Part shown: positions 1 to 10,852 of the stretch, piece by piece | Numbering within the stretch: the stretch's first letter is position 1 | How the letters are laid out: each line of letters starts with the position of its first letter | Origin: Siphonodentalium dalli | Lineage: Eukaryota; Mollusca; Scaphopoda; Gadilida; Siphonodentaliidae | Assembly: GCA_032622095.1 (NCBI GenBank) | Contig: CP136062.1 | Location: 620,001-684,000, forward strand | DNA: 64,000 nucleotides | Direction of reading: 5' to 3' | The notes under the pieces: model-generated | Database searches by the model: none | The model's input: the letters and a program-made list of their open reading frames with translations, nothing else | Told to the model about the DNA's origin: nothing | Position numbers and translations under genes: made by a program

Positions 1-1055
1 CATATATATGTCGTTCAACGTAATTATGGTACGTTGAACGATCACCCATTTCGCAACAGCGAAATAGCGTATGATGACATTAAACTCTCTTTGCTCGCGG
101 GCCTATATCGCGATTTTCCCAACAGTTTAAGGTGTTTTATTTTAACTAATAGATATGGTAGCATTCTGGGAATGATATATACATGACAGCTTATACCTAC
201 ACATTCCATATACAATTCGCTTAATTTTGGTGTGATTCATATTCTTGAATACACGCAGGTGGTGAATTAGTCGGCGCTTTAAGACACGTTTGTGTATATT
301 TTCCGCTTAGCGGACGTACGTACGACGTCGTTGTCGGACTCTTCCTAAGTTATAACACTTTGCATTACGTCTCGTCCAATTAATGCGAAATATGCAATCA
401 GCGATCTTAACAAACGGGCAATAAAGTCATACATTTTCACTCGTGCCACATACAGATGATAAAGAGACAGTTTTTAATTGGTCAGATCTAAAATCAACAA
501 ACGTATGCTATATACCAGATGGGAATTTAATACCAAACCTTAGATAGTTACGTTCGGAAATTATGATACCAAAATTAGCGACTTAGGGGAGGCAAGGTTG
601 GGGCGTCGGGCGGTATACGCTGACTCCCATTCATTCAATTCGAATATATTATATATTAAAATGGTTTCAATTCAATTGAGAACTGCAAGCAAAAGACCGC
701 GCATAAGACGGATTGTGCTTTATGAAAACGTGGTCCATGCGGAGAAGTGTTATATCATTATACGACGGACACCACAGTTCTGTTAATTCTCAAGTGTCAA
801 AGTCGAGAATTTTTTTTGTAAAAAATGGACGTTTTAAAAAAAGTGAAAACAAAACGAACTACTATTCTAAAACTAATGAATTTTGACCGTTTTTTGGACT
901 CAAAATATGTCAATTTTAAGCCGCATCGTGATAAAACTGCAGAATTACGGCCGATTGACAAGACAGACAGCCGACATTGTTTTGAGAGATTACCCATTAG
1001 CCAATATAACAATTAACGCAGTGCGCCGAACAGGAATGACTGTTGAAATATATCA
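1..1055. other. unassigned AT-rich DNA
   Basis: I see no gene here. The open frames are short and have no recognisable composition. There is a small perfect hairpin at 12-40 (11-base arms CGTTCAACGTA) near the left edge and a short palindrome TCCGCTTAGCGGA near 300. Confidence 0.5.
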
Positions 1056-1397
1056 TCAGTGGTCATTGGTGTAATTTGAGCGGACCTTTGTCAAAATTTC
1101 CTGGTTTCGTCTTCTGTCTATGTTTAAGACTCTCACAAAGACCAAATCCAGCTGTTGCGCTTCGTCTAGGGGAAGATCTGGGCACAAGCACTTTCTACAC
1201 ATGGACTTTATTAGTACATTTTTCGATGTGTTATAACTTGGCCTTTTCTCAACCGATTTACAAAATTCTTTCACGAGCAGCATCAGTACGGCGTATAGAT
1301 ACATGACAGTAAAAGTGGTTGGAATCGGTGACAAGAAAAAAATAAGCACATGGGCCCAAATTGCAAACTTTGAGGGCCCGTTACTCTTGCATTTCAT
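1056..1397 (-). CDS. uncharacterised ORF with membrane segments
   Basis: An open frame of 113 codons from its first ATG; the frame is open about 14 codons further upstream. Residues ~11-50 are strongly hydrophobic and read as one or two membrane segments (WAHVLIFFLSPIP followed by FTVMYLYAVLMLLV), followed by a basic, Cys-containing stretch (KSMCRKCLCP) and a polar C-terminus. The order (membrane helix, then basic loop) would suit an exon of a multipass receptor or transporter, but I do not recognise the family. No clear splice sites were found at its edges, and it could be a chance frame in repeat-rich DNA. Confidence 0.2.
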   Translation of the reverse strand: MKCKSNGPSKFAIWAHVLIFFLSPIPTTFTVMYLYAVLMLLVKEFCKSVEKRPSYNTSKNVLIKSMCRKCLCPDLPLDEAQQLDLVFVRVLNIDRRRNQEILTKVRSNYTNDH

Positions 1398-1647
1398 CTC
1401 GGATTTCAAAACTCTTTTCCGATATGGGTTTGTTTTCGTTCAGGGAATCTACATACTTAAATAGACAAATGTCAATAAAAACAAAAAAATCGAAAATTTT
1501 GCCCCCCACCCAGTGTCAAAATATATGTCCAATTTTCTTCCTTGGACTAAGCTGACAACGGTCAATACGACTATAAAAACCAAATGCAGTTATCTGGAAT
1601 AATACGGGAGGACAACAGAGTACAATAAAATAGAGGTTTGCCAACTA

Positions 1648-1842
1648 TGGGCGGTAACTCTTCAGGGAAAGCGCGGACACAAGTTTGTTATGCCCGTGGG
1701 CAGTAGTGCATATCGAGATGTGCATACGGTCTAATTTTCGATGCTCTGCTTCTTATAATTTCCGAGATAATAAAATGACATTTTTTCAAATAAAGGGAGA
1801 TAACTCCTCGGTGAAAGCGCGGACAAAATCGTTATAGGCCAT
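1648..1842 (+). repeat. two diverged copies of a GGGAGATAACTC-type repeat
   Basis: Two ~45-base segments starting near 1650 and 1792 share the pattern GATAACTC-TC-G-GAAAGCGCGGACA followed by TTATRGGCC-like sequence, about 145 bases apart. The AAGGGAGATAACTC core resembles a motif I associate with mollusc short interspersed repeats; that lineage link is from memory, not tested. Confidence 0.4.
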
Positions 1843-1939
1843 ATGGTTAGAACTCATGTACCCCAACCTACTTACCAAGTTTTGGTGTCCTACTTCTTGT
1901 ACTTTTCGAGTAATAGTGATTACAAAAGTGTCAAGTATA

Positions 1940-2344
1940 ATAATAATAATAATAACCAGTATGTTATTCTCATGTTCCCCTTTTGTTGTGTAAACGAAAG
2001 CAAAAACGTTACGTTGCCTGGCTTTTGTTTATGTCCGGATATGGTAAACACAAAGAGCGTTATTTGTTAAGGTTTTCCTGATATGGAAATAATAAAGAGC
2101 GTTTATATCATTTGTGTGTGTTAACCAATACAATGCACTGTGTTATATAAACAGAAGCACAACTTCTGTAACACGAGCAGTCTCTTGTTTACGTACAACA
2201 TCGTACGTCTTGACGACAATATACTATCTACGCGCTGATTATGTTTGGCATACGAGCGGAACTGTATATATTTTTGTGTTCCTTCTGTTAATGGCGATTT
2301 GGACAAATATAAATATTTCAGCAACAACCGCCGCCCGTGCCTTT
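1940..2344 (-). mobile_element. 3'-truncated copy of the GGCACGGGCGG MITE family
   Basis: Read on the minus strand, the segment starts at 2344 with AAAGGCACGGGCGGCGG and continues colinearly with the repeat unit of the 17-25 kb array: CAAATCGCCA block, TACGCGC / CGTAAACAA block, AACACGAGC-AGAAG block and AAACGCTCTTTATTA block. The distal end fades near 1940 without the matching terminal repeat, so the copy is truncated. Confidence 0.65.
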
Positions 2345-3998
2345 AGACTCTGGTGTTCCTACTAGCAAGTCCACTCGTCTGCTTACAGTGTTAAATGTAT
2401 TCCAAGCTACATCGACCAACACTTATAATATACATGAAATATTGAGCAACAGTATAAAACTAGGCGGCTATCCAGGTGGATATGCTAATCTATTCGGCTT
2501 GACACTGATATTAACACACATGGTGGTCAAATACAGTGGATTTCTATCAGTCATTATTCATCATCAAAGAAGCATGGATTTCCGTGCTGTCTGTATAGGC
2601 CAGAAATTCCCACCAGATGATACATTACGTAATACGAACGCCCCGATGCTTAAAGGTTGCTCAATGTGTTGAGCAGATGTTTCTGCATTGGAACGCCGGG
2701 CTTTATTAGCTTCCGTTTTGTGTCTGTCTTTCATGAAAGTTATCCGACCTCCTGATATTTTAATTATCACATAAGAAACTAGATCGCACTATCGACTTCA
2801 AATGAGCCTTCTCAAATTAAATTATATTGTGTATATATGTCACAAGTTAACTTTTGTATATGTATATATTGTACAATAATGGTCCCCATATTTGGAGGAA
2901 TAAATATCTCTCTCGTGGTATGGCATTACACCTGAATGGTAAGCCCTAATGAATTAAACCAAACGGATCAGATTAGTGGCGATGACATATAACAGGCAAG
3001 TATATTATTTGTATTGTAAATACTGTTCGTATATTATAATGTATCATTTGAATATTTATGATGTAAGTCATGTTCATAAATGTAATATAGGTTATCTTAA
3101 TATCTATGTATTATTGGTCGTTAAGATTAAACAAATTTAATTGACCGGTGGAATAGAAAGTAGATTGCAGGGCTGGGAAGTATATCGTATATAGGCAAAT
3201 TTGAGAACGTTCTAAACATTTATAAAATGGCAGTTAAAATGGTTTTAAAAAAACTCTTGCCAGTGTGACTCCCACCCCCCATATTGCGTGCAAACAGCAG
3301 TCGCTATCCTGGGACAGCATACCACAACTATAAGCACTGATCTCAGGTTATAATATGAAAGGATCAATTGTGTTAATGCCATACTGACTAATATTATTGA
3401 CAAAATTAATGCTGTGCCAGCGTAACACAACACAGCCGACCCATAACTATAATTATATAGTATTTCTCGCATTGTCGTTTATTTGTATGCCGTGATAATG
3501 GGTGGCTGAACACAACAGTCGGTTAAAGGTACTCAATCCGAATTAACGCTCGCAAATTAAGATTTCCCAGGCTTCGGGGTTAAAACATATACGATTCGAG
3601 TCGAGAAGACCAAATTGTCGACGAAGGTGGACAACTCTAAAATCAAGTGGCTTTTTGTGTCAGATACTTGTTAAACTGGCAGAATTTCGTTGAACAAATT
3701 TTTTTTAAATAACAGGGTTTTTTGTCGATGGTATATATATATATCTGTATTAACCTCCATTAACAGAGAGCATACATCAATACACTGTATGTGTTGTATA
3801 AACGAATTGGGGCGTTTTGTACACATAAAGGTGAGAGTGGTATTTACAAACATTATATAGTATATATACAAACAACATTTGAGCATAGAAAATGGTGGCA
3901 AAAAGTAACAACACTGAATTCCCCTACATCACAGCCGTATGGTATATGTACCATATTATAGTTAGAGCACATTTAGACAAGGAAAGTGTATATCGCAT
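2345..3998. other. unassigned DNA
   Basis: No gene or element is recognised. A hydrophobic minus-strand frame at 3245-3472 and a short one at 3671-3901 exist but have no family signature or splice context. Confidence 0.4.
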
Positions 3999-4275
3999 GT
4001 TCCTTTTCACCCTCAAACATTTTAATGTCAACAAGACTTACTTTTCTGGCAGGCAGCAAGCACACGCAAGCAGTCGGGTCTAGTCTTAACGGGCATTGTT
4101 TCGTAAAAGTTGGCATTCTTTGTACATGAATTTCGCGGCGAATGTGAGAATATCTCCCCAAGCGTTGATGTATTGTGTATATTGCATGCGTATAGATGTA
4201 GATCTTATGTTCACTAAGTCATGCTCCTTTTCACCCTCAAACATTTTAATGTCAACAAGACTTGCTTTTCTAGTC
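3999..4275 (+). repeat. pair of ~50-bp direct repeats
   Basis: The block TTTTCACCCTCAAACATTTT and the following CAACAAGACTT-CTTTTCT occur at ~4002-4050 and again at ~4226-4274 with two or three differences, 224 bases apart. It is a short local duplication of unknown origin. Confidence 0.7.
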
Positions 4276-5112
4276 GAAACATTGATACACTGACATACGT
4301 GAGCTCAGAATAGACATACCGAAGCGAGTAATTTATCAGCTATGTTCAACAGCAGAATTGAGACAGTATTACTGTGGGAAAACAAAACTAACAAAGGGCG
4401 CTCTTTGTTGTTTTGGATAGAACAGACTCGTTCCCCACCCCTCCCCATTTTGAGTTTAAAAATTCTGATTTAATTGACTTTTGCCGATGGATACATGTAT
4501 ATTTTATGTATTTATCGACTTATTTAGATCAAATTAAATTGACACCAACAGCCAACTTCTATGTTTAACTTTAACCTCTCTTTACTACATATCCATTGGC
4601 GAGTAGTTACCTTAGGACATGATCATAAGATAATAAGTTAAACAAGTAGGTCGTTTGTTGAAATTATTATCAGAACATTTCCCAACAATGAACATGAATC
4701 ATTCTGGTCTAATATTATATTTTTTCTGTCTGTCGTCTGCTTTTATTACCTGACCTAAACACCCATCCAAATGAAAAAATAGTATACATGTATAACTGAA
4801 CGGGAGAATCCATTCAGAATAGAAAGTGTCAATTTTAATTTTACTGAAAGATACTCCAACCATATCACTAACATATTTATATTCTATAAACCGGCACTTA
4901 CTAATTAATTCCTATATAATTTATCTCAACTTATCTAATAGACATTTAGCCGCATGTGTGAGCGATCTTAATTGATTTTTAGGAATGATTACTATTGATC
5001 TAATGTACTAGAACGCACAATTGATATATCTACGCAAATTAAATACGAATATAAGTTCTACCAATGTCGATGTGTCGACACAATTCAACATGGGGACCAG
5101 GTAAAAGAAAGT
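4276..5112. other. unassigned AT-rich DNA
   Basis: I see no coding signal, element ends or tandem structure here. Confidence 0.4.
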
Positions 5113-5855
5113 ATATATAAGAAATGAACGGTGGTTTCAATGTGGTCATGGGATTTTGACCGCGAGAAAAATTCAGCAAACTGCATGAACCCCGAAGGGG
5201 TTCATGCGGAGTTTGCTGATTTTTTATCGCGGTCAAAACCCATGACCACGTTGAATCCGCCGTTTATTATTTATATTTATATACTTACGCTCTTTAAAAC
5301 ATTTCTCCAAATATGTCCGTTATTTCGTCAAAAACACTTTTTCAAATATCTCCGTTATTTAGTTTATAAAAATAATTTCCTATTTCTATATTTCGCCCTA
5401 TTTCGCTGTATTTTCCTATTTAGATTTTTCGTGCTATTTCGCTGTATTTTCATATTTCGCTTTTTCGTTGTATTTCATATTTCGATAATTCGCTATATTT
5501 GACATATTATGGGATATGGGATTATATGATAACCAACATTATGATAGTCAATCGAACATCTCGTGCCACCCGTGCTCGCGATTAGATGCCACTAGCCATC
5601 CAATCGTGAACCTCGATTACATATTGTTTGCTATCAAATCATTGGCGTATTGGCTGACTAGATACTCAAGCAGTCGGTAATGTCCGACAATCCCCGGTGA
5701 TTTCCGGGACCAATGTGTTCATAAACCTATGAACGACATTGGAAGTGACGTCACGTTACGTTCATAGGTTTATGAACGCATTGAATAAGGGGGCGTGTCT
5801 ACCGTAACGCTATGGGGAAATCGGAAGAGATATTAGGGGTATGTAAATATATAAA
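5113..5855 (+). repeat. ~742-bp interspersed repeat, copy A (inverted partner at 42217-42958)
   Basis: The whole segment matches the reverse complement of 42217-42958 end to end and at nearly equal length: a large hairpin first, then runs of TATTTCGCTGTATTTTC-like short repeats, then a segment with the imperfect palindrome TTCATAAACCTATGAA, ending in CTTCCGATTTCCCC read from the other side. No protein is encoded. Class is unknown; I see no convincing target duplication. Confidence 0.8.
5138..5253. repeat. large hairpin inside repeat copy A
   Basis: Arms of ~55 bases fold almost perfectly: GTGGTCATGGG ... CAGCAAACT ... CATGAACCCC on the left and its complement on the right, around a loop of only a few bases (GAAGG). 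The same hairpin is kept in copy B near 42840-42935. Confidence 0.85.
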
Positions 5856-6349
5856 AATGACACATGACAGTATACATGTCTCATATACCACGTCTCATAT
5901 ACCACATATATTGACATTTCCTGGTTTATTGATTGTGTAACTGCGGTAAGCATTGCAATCAGTATTGACAATGTGGATGTGAGTATGAGAATCAAGTCTT
6001 TCTGTCGGTCACAGCCTTTTGGAACAACTATGTGTCCATGCACTTGGTATCAATATACACGTCCTATGTGTGTATATTTATGATTAGACGCGGAACATTA
6101 AGAACGAGTCAATGGTGTTGATGAATTCAGAATGTCACTTTGTTAAAATATCGATGAAATCTCCAACAAAACACTGACCGCATTGTCGATTCAACCAAAC
6201 CGCCACCATCTGTTTTGGAACCGACCACGCTTGGTCTGCCCTGCAGCATATAGGGCGTATCACTACCCATCAACACCAATGGCACCTGGCCAGCGGCCCT
6301 GATTTGAATATCACATGACAGTAGGAAAATCACAGATAACATCCGACCT
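5856..6349. other. region downstream of the METTL24-like gene
   Basis: This lies 3' of the minus-strand methyltransferase stop codon. A minus-strand AATAAA at 5930-5925 could be its polyadenylation signal, about 420 bases after the stop. A hydrophobic minus-strand frame at 5810-6043 has no ATG and no known family. Confidence 0.35.
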
Positions 6350-6649
6350 TCACCCTGCAGGTTTGATGAATTTTGTGTTCACATGTGACGTGTCTGCTTG
6401 TATATTAAAGTTTTTGCTCGTCAATGTCTTTGGATGAATGTCAGTGTGATATTTTGGAAAGCCCGAGTCTATGAAAGACCTATATGTCTTTTGGCACTGT
6501 CTGAAGTCACTCCTTTTTGGTGAGTCGGGGAATAAATGCCATTCCAAAATGAATTGTTTCACATTTGAAAATATTCCGTCGTCCATGATGTTCTTGACGA
6601 CTTCCCACTCATGACCATCAACGTCTATTTTTAGAACATCTATCGTCCG
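6350..6649 (-). CDS. METTL24-like: METTL24-like (FkbM-related) methyltransferase, last exon
   Basis: This exon encodes the last 99 residues and a TGA stop (6352-6350). It opens after a splice acceptor (TTTTTACAG, AG at 6651-6650) in phase 0, which fits the donor of the exon at 10487. It begins RTIDVLKIDVDGHEWEVV, the hallmark ID(V/I)(D/E)GxEW block of FkbM-type and METTL24-type SAM-dependent methyltransferases, followed by a FILEWHLFPDS strand typical of the family's C-terminal core. Known METTL24 relatives are single-pass membrane proteins whose substrate I cannot state. The frame is intact, and the ~3.8-kb intron before it holds several transposon-derived repeats. The family call is firm; orthology to METTL24 itself is an inference. 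Confidence 0.88.
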   Translation of the reverse strand, partial: RTIDVLKIDVDGHEWEVVKNIMDDGIFSNVKQFILEWHLFPDSPKRSDFRQCQKTYRSFIDSGFPKYHTDIHPKTLTSKNFNIQADTSHVNTKFIKPAG

Positions 6650-6755
6650 CTGTAAAAACAATAATTCTAAGTTAATATTATTGTTGGGAGTACATACTCA
6701 CATATTTGTACATATGATAAACAGTCCCTATACGACTACTGTTATTAATTTACAC

Positions 6756-7450
6756 AATGGCTGCGGACACACGTACCACAGTAGCTATGGCATAGTAGGT
6801 GTGATAATTTATTATGGTGGAGTTTGGTGACAATTGGTCATCACAATTAATATGCCATAGCTAGCCATGTCGCCGGCTGCATATTCGCACAATGAGTCTT
6901 CAAAAGTTCGTTGTGCTCAGCCTTTTCTTGTTTTGGTCCTTGCGTATAATGGTCGCTTTGTTTATTCAAGATACTTTCTTTCCGCTGCATTTCCCTCAAC
7001 AGTTCCAACACAGATTCATCGGCCCACATGATAATATTAGCGGAATTATGCGTAGAACTAAACGTCGCAAAATTAAAAACGCAATTGGGAACTGTCTTAA
7101 TATGCATTAAATTAATATAGGTAGTGAGAGCATATCAATCAAATACTATATGTGCGTGATATGTGAGGGAATGAGGGATTGCCGCGGTCAAACACAATTC
7201 TGGACGATCGATCGTGCAATTATATATATCGTAGAGAATACAATGTAGCAGAACGTGATGAGCAGAGATCAACCTTGGTGAAACGCAATGGGTGAATTGG
7301 TCCAGTCAACTCGTTGTGCGGAAACTCAGCGGTCAACATGGCTTGCGATGGCACATAATTATTGTCATACAATTGTCACCAAACTGCACCATAATAAATT
7401 GTCACACCTACTATGCCATCGCTACTGTGGTACGTGTGCCCGCAGCCAAT
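6756..7450. mobile_element. ~695-bp element with ~140-bp terminal inverted repeats
   Basis: Left arm 6756-6897 pairs with right arm 7308-7450: ATGGCTGCGGRCACACGTAC, then CCACAGTAGC-ATGGCATAG, then TAATTTATTATGGTG. Between the arms, a minus-strand frame (to ~7107) reads IIMWADESVLELLREMQRKE, which resembles the start of a Myb/SANT-like DNA-binding domain of the kind found in PIF/Harbinger elements. This suggests a non-autonomous remnant, but no clear 3-bp target duplication was found and the Harbinger link is tentative. It lies within the last intron of the methyltransferase gene. Confidence 0.65.
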
Positions 7451-8219
7451 GCTTGTTTCAGTTGTTTCTGTCAGGGTTAATGAACGAGCTATTGGACATT
7501 CGGAAACTGGAAGTTATAGTTCGAAGGGCGAGACCATTTAGCTTCATTGTCGAGTTAACTAGTCACAGTTTTATAATTACACCCACTTCATTTTCTATAG
7601 TAAATTGCCGTTGAGTTTATCAAAGCTAATGTAATTATATCGGTTTATTACATTAGGTCGAGATTTTATCAGTGCAACAAAAACGACCCAAAAGTACTTG
7701 CGCGCAATGATATTTGTAGTCCGTTGCATAGTAACTAATGACGCTCTTTTATTCGCACTCGCTTCGCAGTAAACATTTTTTTTCACGAACGCTATGAAAG
7801 CCAATACAAGAAAAATAAATAAATATCCAAATAAAGACAATGCCGCAATATAATAAACATTCCCAAGCTGTTTACAGAGTGTAAATTTGGTCGTATTTGC
7901 CACGATTCGTTACGAAATGCATGACTAAACATATACAACTTTTTAGTTTTCGTTTCATTTATAATTTTGTTTACATTCTCCCAGCAGGCACCACTTGTCA
8001 TTTTGTAAAACCACAAGAGTGTGGAACTTGATTAATAATTGCATTAATTAGCCTAATTACCATTTTTTTGGCCAAAATGCTAATTAGTATAATTAGGGAA
8101 CGGGTTGTTTCGGTCCGGAGACGTTTCGGCTCAGACCTAATCTGGGCACTACAATTTATATTATAGGATGAAATGTTTAATTACTGTTTACAGATGTCCC
8201 CAAATATTGTACCAGTCCC
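7451..8219. other. intronic DNA with one weak hydrophobic ORF
   Basis: A minus-strand frame at 7595-7903 contains a clear single hydrophobic helix (ALSLFGYLFIFLVLAFIAFV) flanked by basic residues but begins with GTG and has no family signature. It is probably fortuitous, since it lies inside an intron of the minus-strand methyltransferase gene. Confidence 0.3.
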
Positions 8220-8679
8220 GTGAGAAAATTGCAACATATTTTTTCCCTTCGTCTCAGTGTAACGATATGTTACAAAGCGTTTCATGATTTCTGAGATTCC
8301 AAAGAGACTGGCCCTACAAACTGAAACTTACAAAGTCTCCGTAAAAAAATGCAGCATTCAATGTTTCTTCACCTCCTTTTATTGTAGTGATATGTTGCAA
8401 AAAGTGTTATGAGGCGTTACCGGTACATGTTACAAATTATATTAAGTCCCCCCCCCCAAAAAACCGCAGAATATTATTAAAACTCATCTCAATGCAGCGA
8501 TATGTTACAAAGTGTTACTAATCGTTATATGATTTCAAAGATCCACAGTGACCGCTCGTAGACAGGACTGTGTTGCAAATGATATAAAGTCCCTGTGAGA
8601 AAACTGCAGTATATTTGTTCAACTCGTCTCAGTGTAGCGATAAATTGTTACGAAGCATTAAGTTACATGTGCAACAGAA

Positions 8680-8680
8680 C

Positions 8681-8711
<31 letters not shown>
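8680..8711. repeat. (GA)n microsatellite
   Basis: A run of GA dinucleotides with one C interruption directly adjoins the 5S-rRNA-like fragment. Confidence 0.85.
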
Positions 8712-8712
<1 letters not shown>

Positions 8713-8730
8713 AGTGTGGGAGTCGCACCG

Positions 8731-8812
8731 AAAGTTGGCAGCACCCGGAATCCCAAGCCGGTCACACATCCATGGAATAACCACGCCCGACGTTGCTTAA
8801 CTTCGGTTATCA
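8731..8812 (-). pseudogene. 5S rRNA-derived fragment
   Basis: On the minus strand the segment reads CCGAAGTTAAGCAACGTCGG, then a GGTTA..GGATG-GTGACC-style stretch and GGGTGCTG near the end. This matches the central and 3' two-thirds of animal 5S rRNA, which includes most of the internal pol III promoter. The 5' third is absent or unrecognisable, so it is a partial pseudogene or the head of a 5S-derived SINE (SINE3 type). It sits between a GA microsatellite and degenerate tandem repeats. Confidence 0.72.
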
Positions 8813-8990
8813 CAAAAAGTGTGTAACGACCGTGCCCTCTCGATCAGAGAAGTCATCGGCCTTCTATTTTTACAACGCGACCGCTAAACACATGATTTCT
8901 GAGATCCACAGAGACCACTCGCAGGATATTTCTTCTACCCGTCTCAGTGTACCGATATGTTAAAAAGTGTTACAAAGGTTTACGTGTCTG

Positions 8991-9543
8991 CATTATCTGG
9001 ACACAAGCGATTTAATAATCACTTTAAATTTTTACCAAATATATTAGTTTTTGAAAAATAAATCATCTTAAAATTCCTTAAATGCCATGATGATTTAATT
9101 CTTCTGAAAACTTGTTTCTCGGTAAAATCACAATGACACAAAATGACTGTGCGAAAAATCGAATATTGAAAAGTATTTGGCTCACTGCTGATAGATAGGG
9201 GGATTCCTGTAAGAAAATGCTCACTAAACTTTTTGATTATCGCATGTTCATGATTCCCAGTTGACATGGAGACTAATTGTATATTTTCCTCTTCCAAAAT
9301 TCCGCTAATAATGTTTAATTTTGATCAAAAGTTTATTAATGTTTTTTTTCGTCCTTGACATACGTTCGGGAAAATCCCACTCGATCTGCAGATCGATCGA
9401 TATTATTCGGACGGGAATGCAGCGATTTGTTTTCAGCTCAAGTCTTGTCTGTTATTTGAGAACATATAGTTCCTTGTTTCAATCGTATTTTAAGGGTGAA
9501 TATGTCTTTAAAATCAATATTTAACAATCGATGGCATAATTAT
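8991..9543. other. unassigned intronic DNA
   Basis: No element ends or credible coding frames are seen. Confidence 0.4.
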
Positions 9544-9696
9544 AAGGAATAATCTCGGTTTCCTAATGTAATTACACAGTCTAAAGGCATATGCCGAATC
9601 ACAAACTCTTATAAATCGCTTTGCGATTTATTGGTTTGTGATTCGGCATATGCCTTTAGACTGTGTAATTACATTAGGAAACCGAGATTATTCCTT
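9544..9696. repeat. ~153-bp near-perfect palindrome
   Basis: The arms AAGGAATAATCTCGG ... AGTCTAAAGGCATATGCCG ... ATAAATCGC and their complement are nearly identical over ~75 bases, with only a few central bases unpaired. No terminal duplication is visible. It may be a collapsed foldback element. Confidence 0.9.
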
Positions 9697-10486
9697 AAAT
9701 AATATACAAGGAGAAATTACTTTTATACAGGTAAAAAATATGATAAATGAGACATATACGAACATTGTTCTGTATAAAAATAGTCCTTGGCTGACAAATA
9801 AACCACGACAATTGACACTGTTAGTGTAAGTTGAGGGTTGCATGTGGACTTTGTCGTGAAAACAATTTTAGGCATATGTACCGGTACAATTATGTTCGAA
9901 ACCAGACATCGATGTACGCAAACATATAATACAATATTTATTTTGCGCTGTACACAGCGTACGCAATTATCTGAATCTTGGGCACATATACATATAATGA
10001 AAAATGCATTCATATCGTTGTATCCTGCAGAATAGTAACTCTAGTAATGTAATCTCGCATGTTGACGTATTTGTGTTTCAATGATATATATACCCCTAGT
10101 ATGCAAATGAGCAGCACGCCTCAACCGACAAAATTAATTACGTGGGTTTCATAAGCACTATGCAAATGTTTTTTTTTAATTTTTGGGCAGGTATAGATGC
10201 GAATCATTTCTCAGTCTCCGTGGGAGCTCAGTGTGCATACATTGGGAGACATGAAAAATAATGGTATAAAGTGACAGTTCAGAATATAGAGGGACAAGGT
10301 AGAACAAAGCGGCTGGGTTTTAAATTAAGAGAACGAGATTAAAGCGATCAATTACATGTACTATATGACGCAGGTTAAACTTGAATCTTCCTAGTTTGCA
10401 ATTCTGCCTTTTGATTAAAAAGTTGTTTGAATGCACATCGAATTCACTTTAGTACAATTCATTATAACGTGAAAATTAAAACTTAC
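9697..10486. other. unassigned intronic DNA
   Basis: This is part of the methyltransferase intron on the minus strand. I recognise nothing else in it. Confidence 0.4.
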
Positions 10487-10658
10487 GTTTACGTGACCAA
10501 GTTCCTTAATGACAGATTTAAGCCGGCGCATTTTCCATTTCTGATCATCTTGAACATATGTATTTTTTCGCGGTGAGAAATTATCGCTGTCGTGTGAACT
10601 AAGACCAAGATTGTGAAATATAACACTGGTCGTTGTGATGTGGTCATTTAACTTCATA
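10487..10658 (-). CDS. METTL24-like: METTL24-like methyltransferase, internal exon
   Basis: This 172-base exon lies between a strong acceptor (pyrimidine tract TTTTTTTCCCTATTTCAG, AG at 10660-10659) and a perfect donor GTAAGT (10486-10481). The first base completes a Ser codon begun in the upstream exon; the rest encodes 57 residues, including VIFHNLGLSSHDSD and WKMRRLKSVIKELGH. Together these form the FHNxGL strand and W-KM-L-S--KELGH helix that precede the IDVLKIDV block in METTL24-like proteins. It ends in phase 0, joining cleanly to the exon at 6649. No frameshifts are seen. Confidence 0.85.
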
Positions 10659-10852
10659 CTGAAATAGGGAAAAAAATAGCGTCAAATTTTGGCTGGGTAG
10701 AAGCGAGCTCCGGGAGGCAAATATACCCGTATCCAGATCACTGATCAAATAATGAACTTTATTCCACACCGAAGACGTCAGACACATGCATTCAACTGAA
10801 TCCCGGCCATTGAATATATATTAACACTTTGTGTGTGTGGGCTTCTCTGCAC

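Larger units (their letters stand above)
8220..8990 (+). repeat. degenerate ~100-140-bp tandem repeat
   Basis: A block TCTCAGTGTARCGATATGTT followed by ACAAAGCGTTA and GATTTCTGAGAT-CCA occurs near 8253, 8384, 8486, 8627 and 8943 with variable spacing and much divergence. The preceding GTGAGAAAA-TGCA block is also shared. The array is interrupted at 8680-8900 by a GA microsatellite and a 5S-rRNA-like segment. Confidence 0.6.

Noticed and set aside
5810-6043. Hydrophobic minus-strand frame just after the methyltransferase gene
   Set aside because: No ATG, no splice acceptor, and it overlaps the end of an interspersed repeat.
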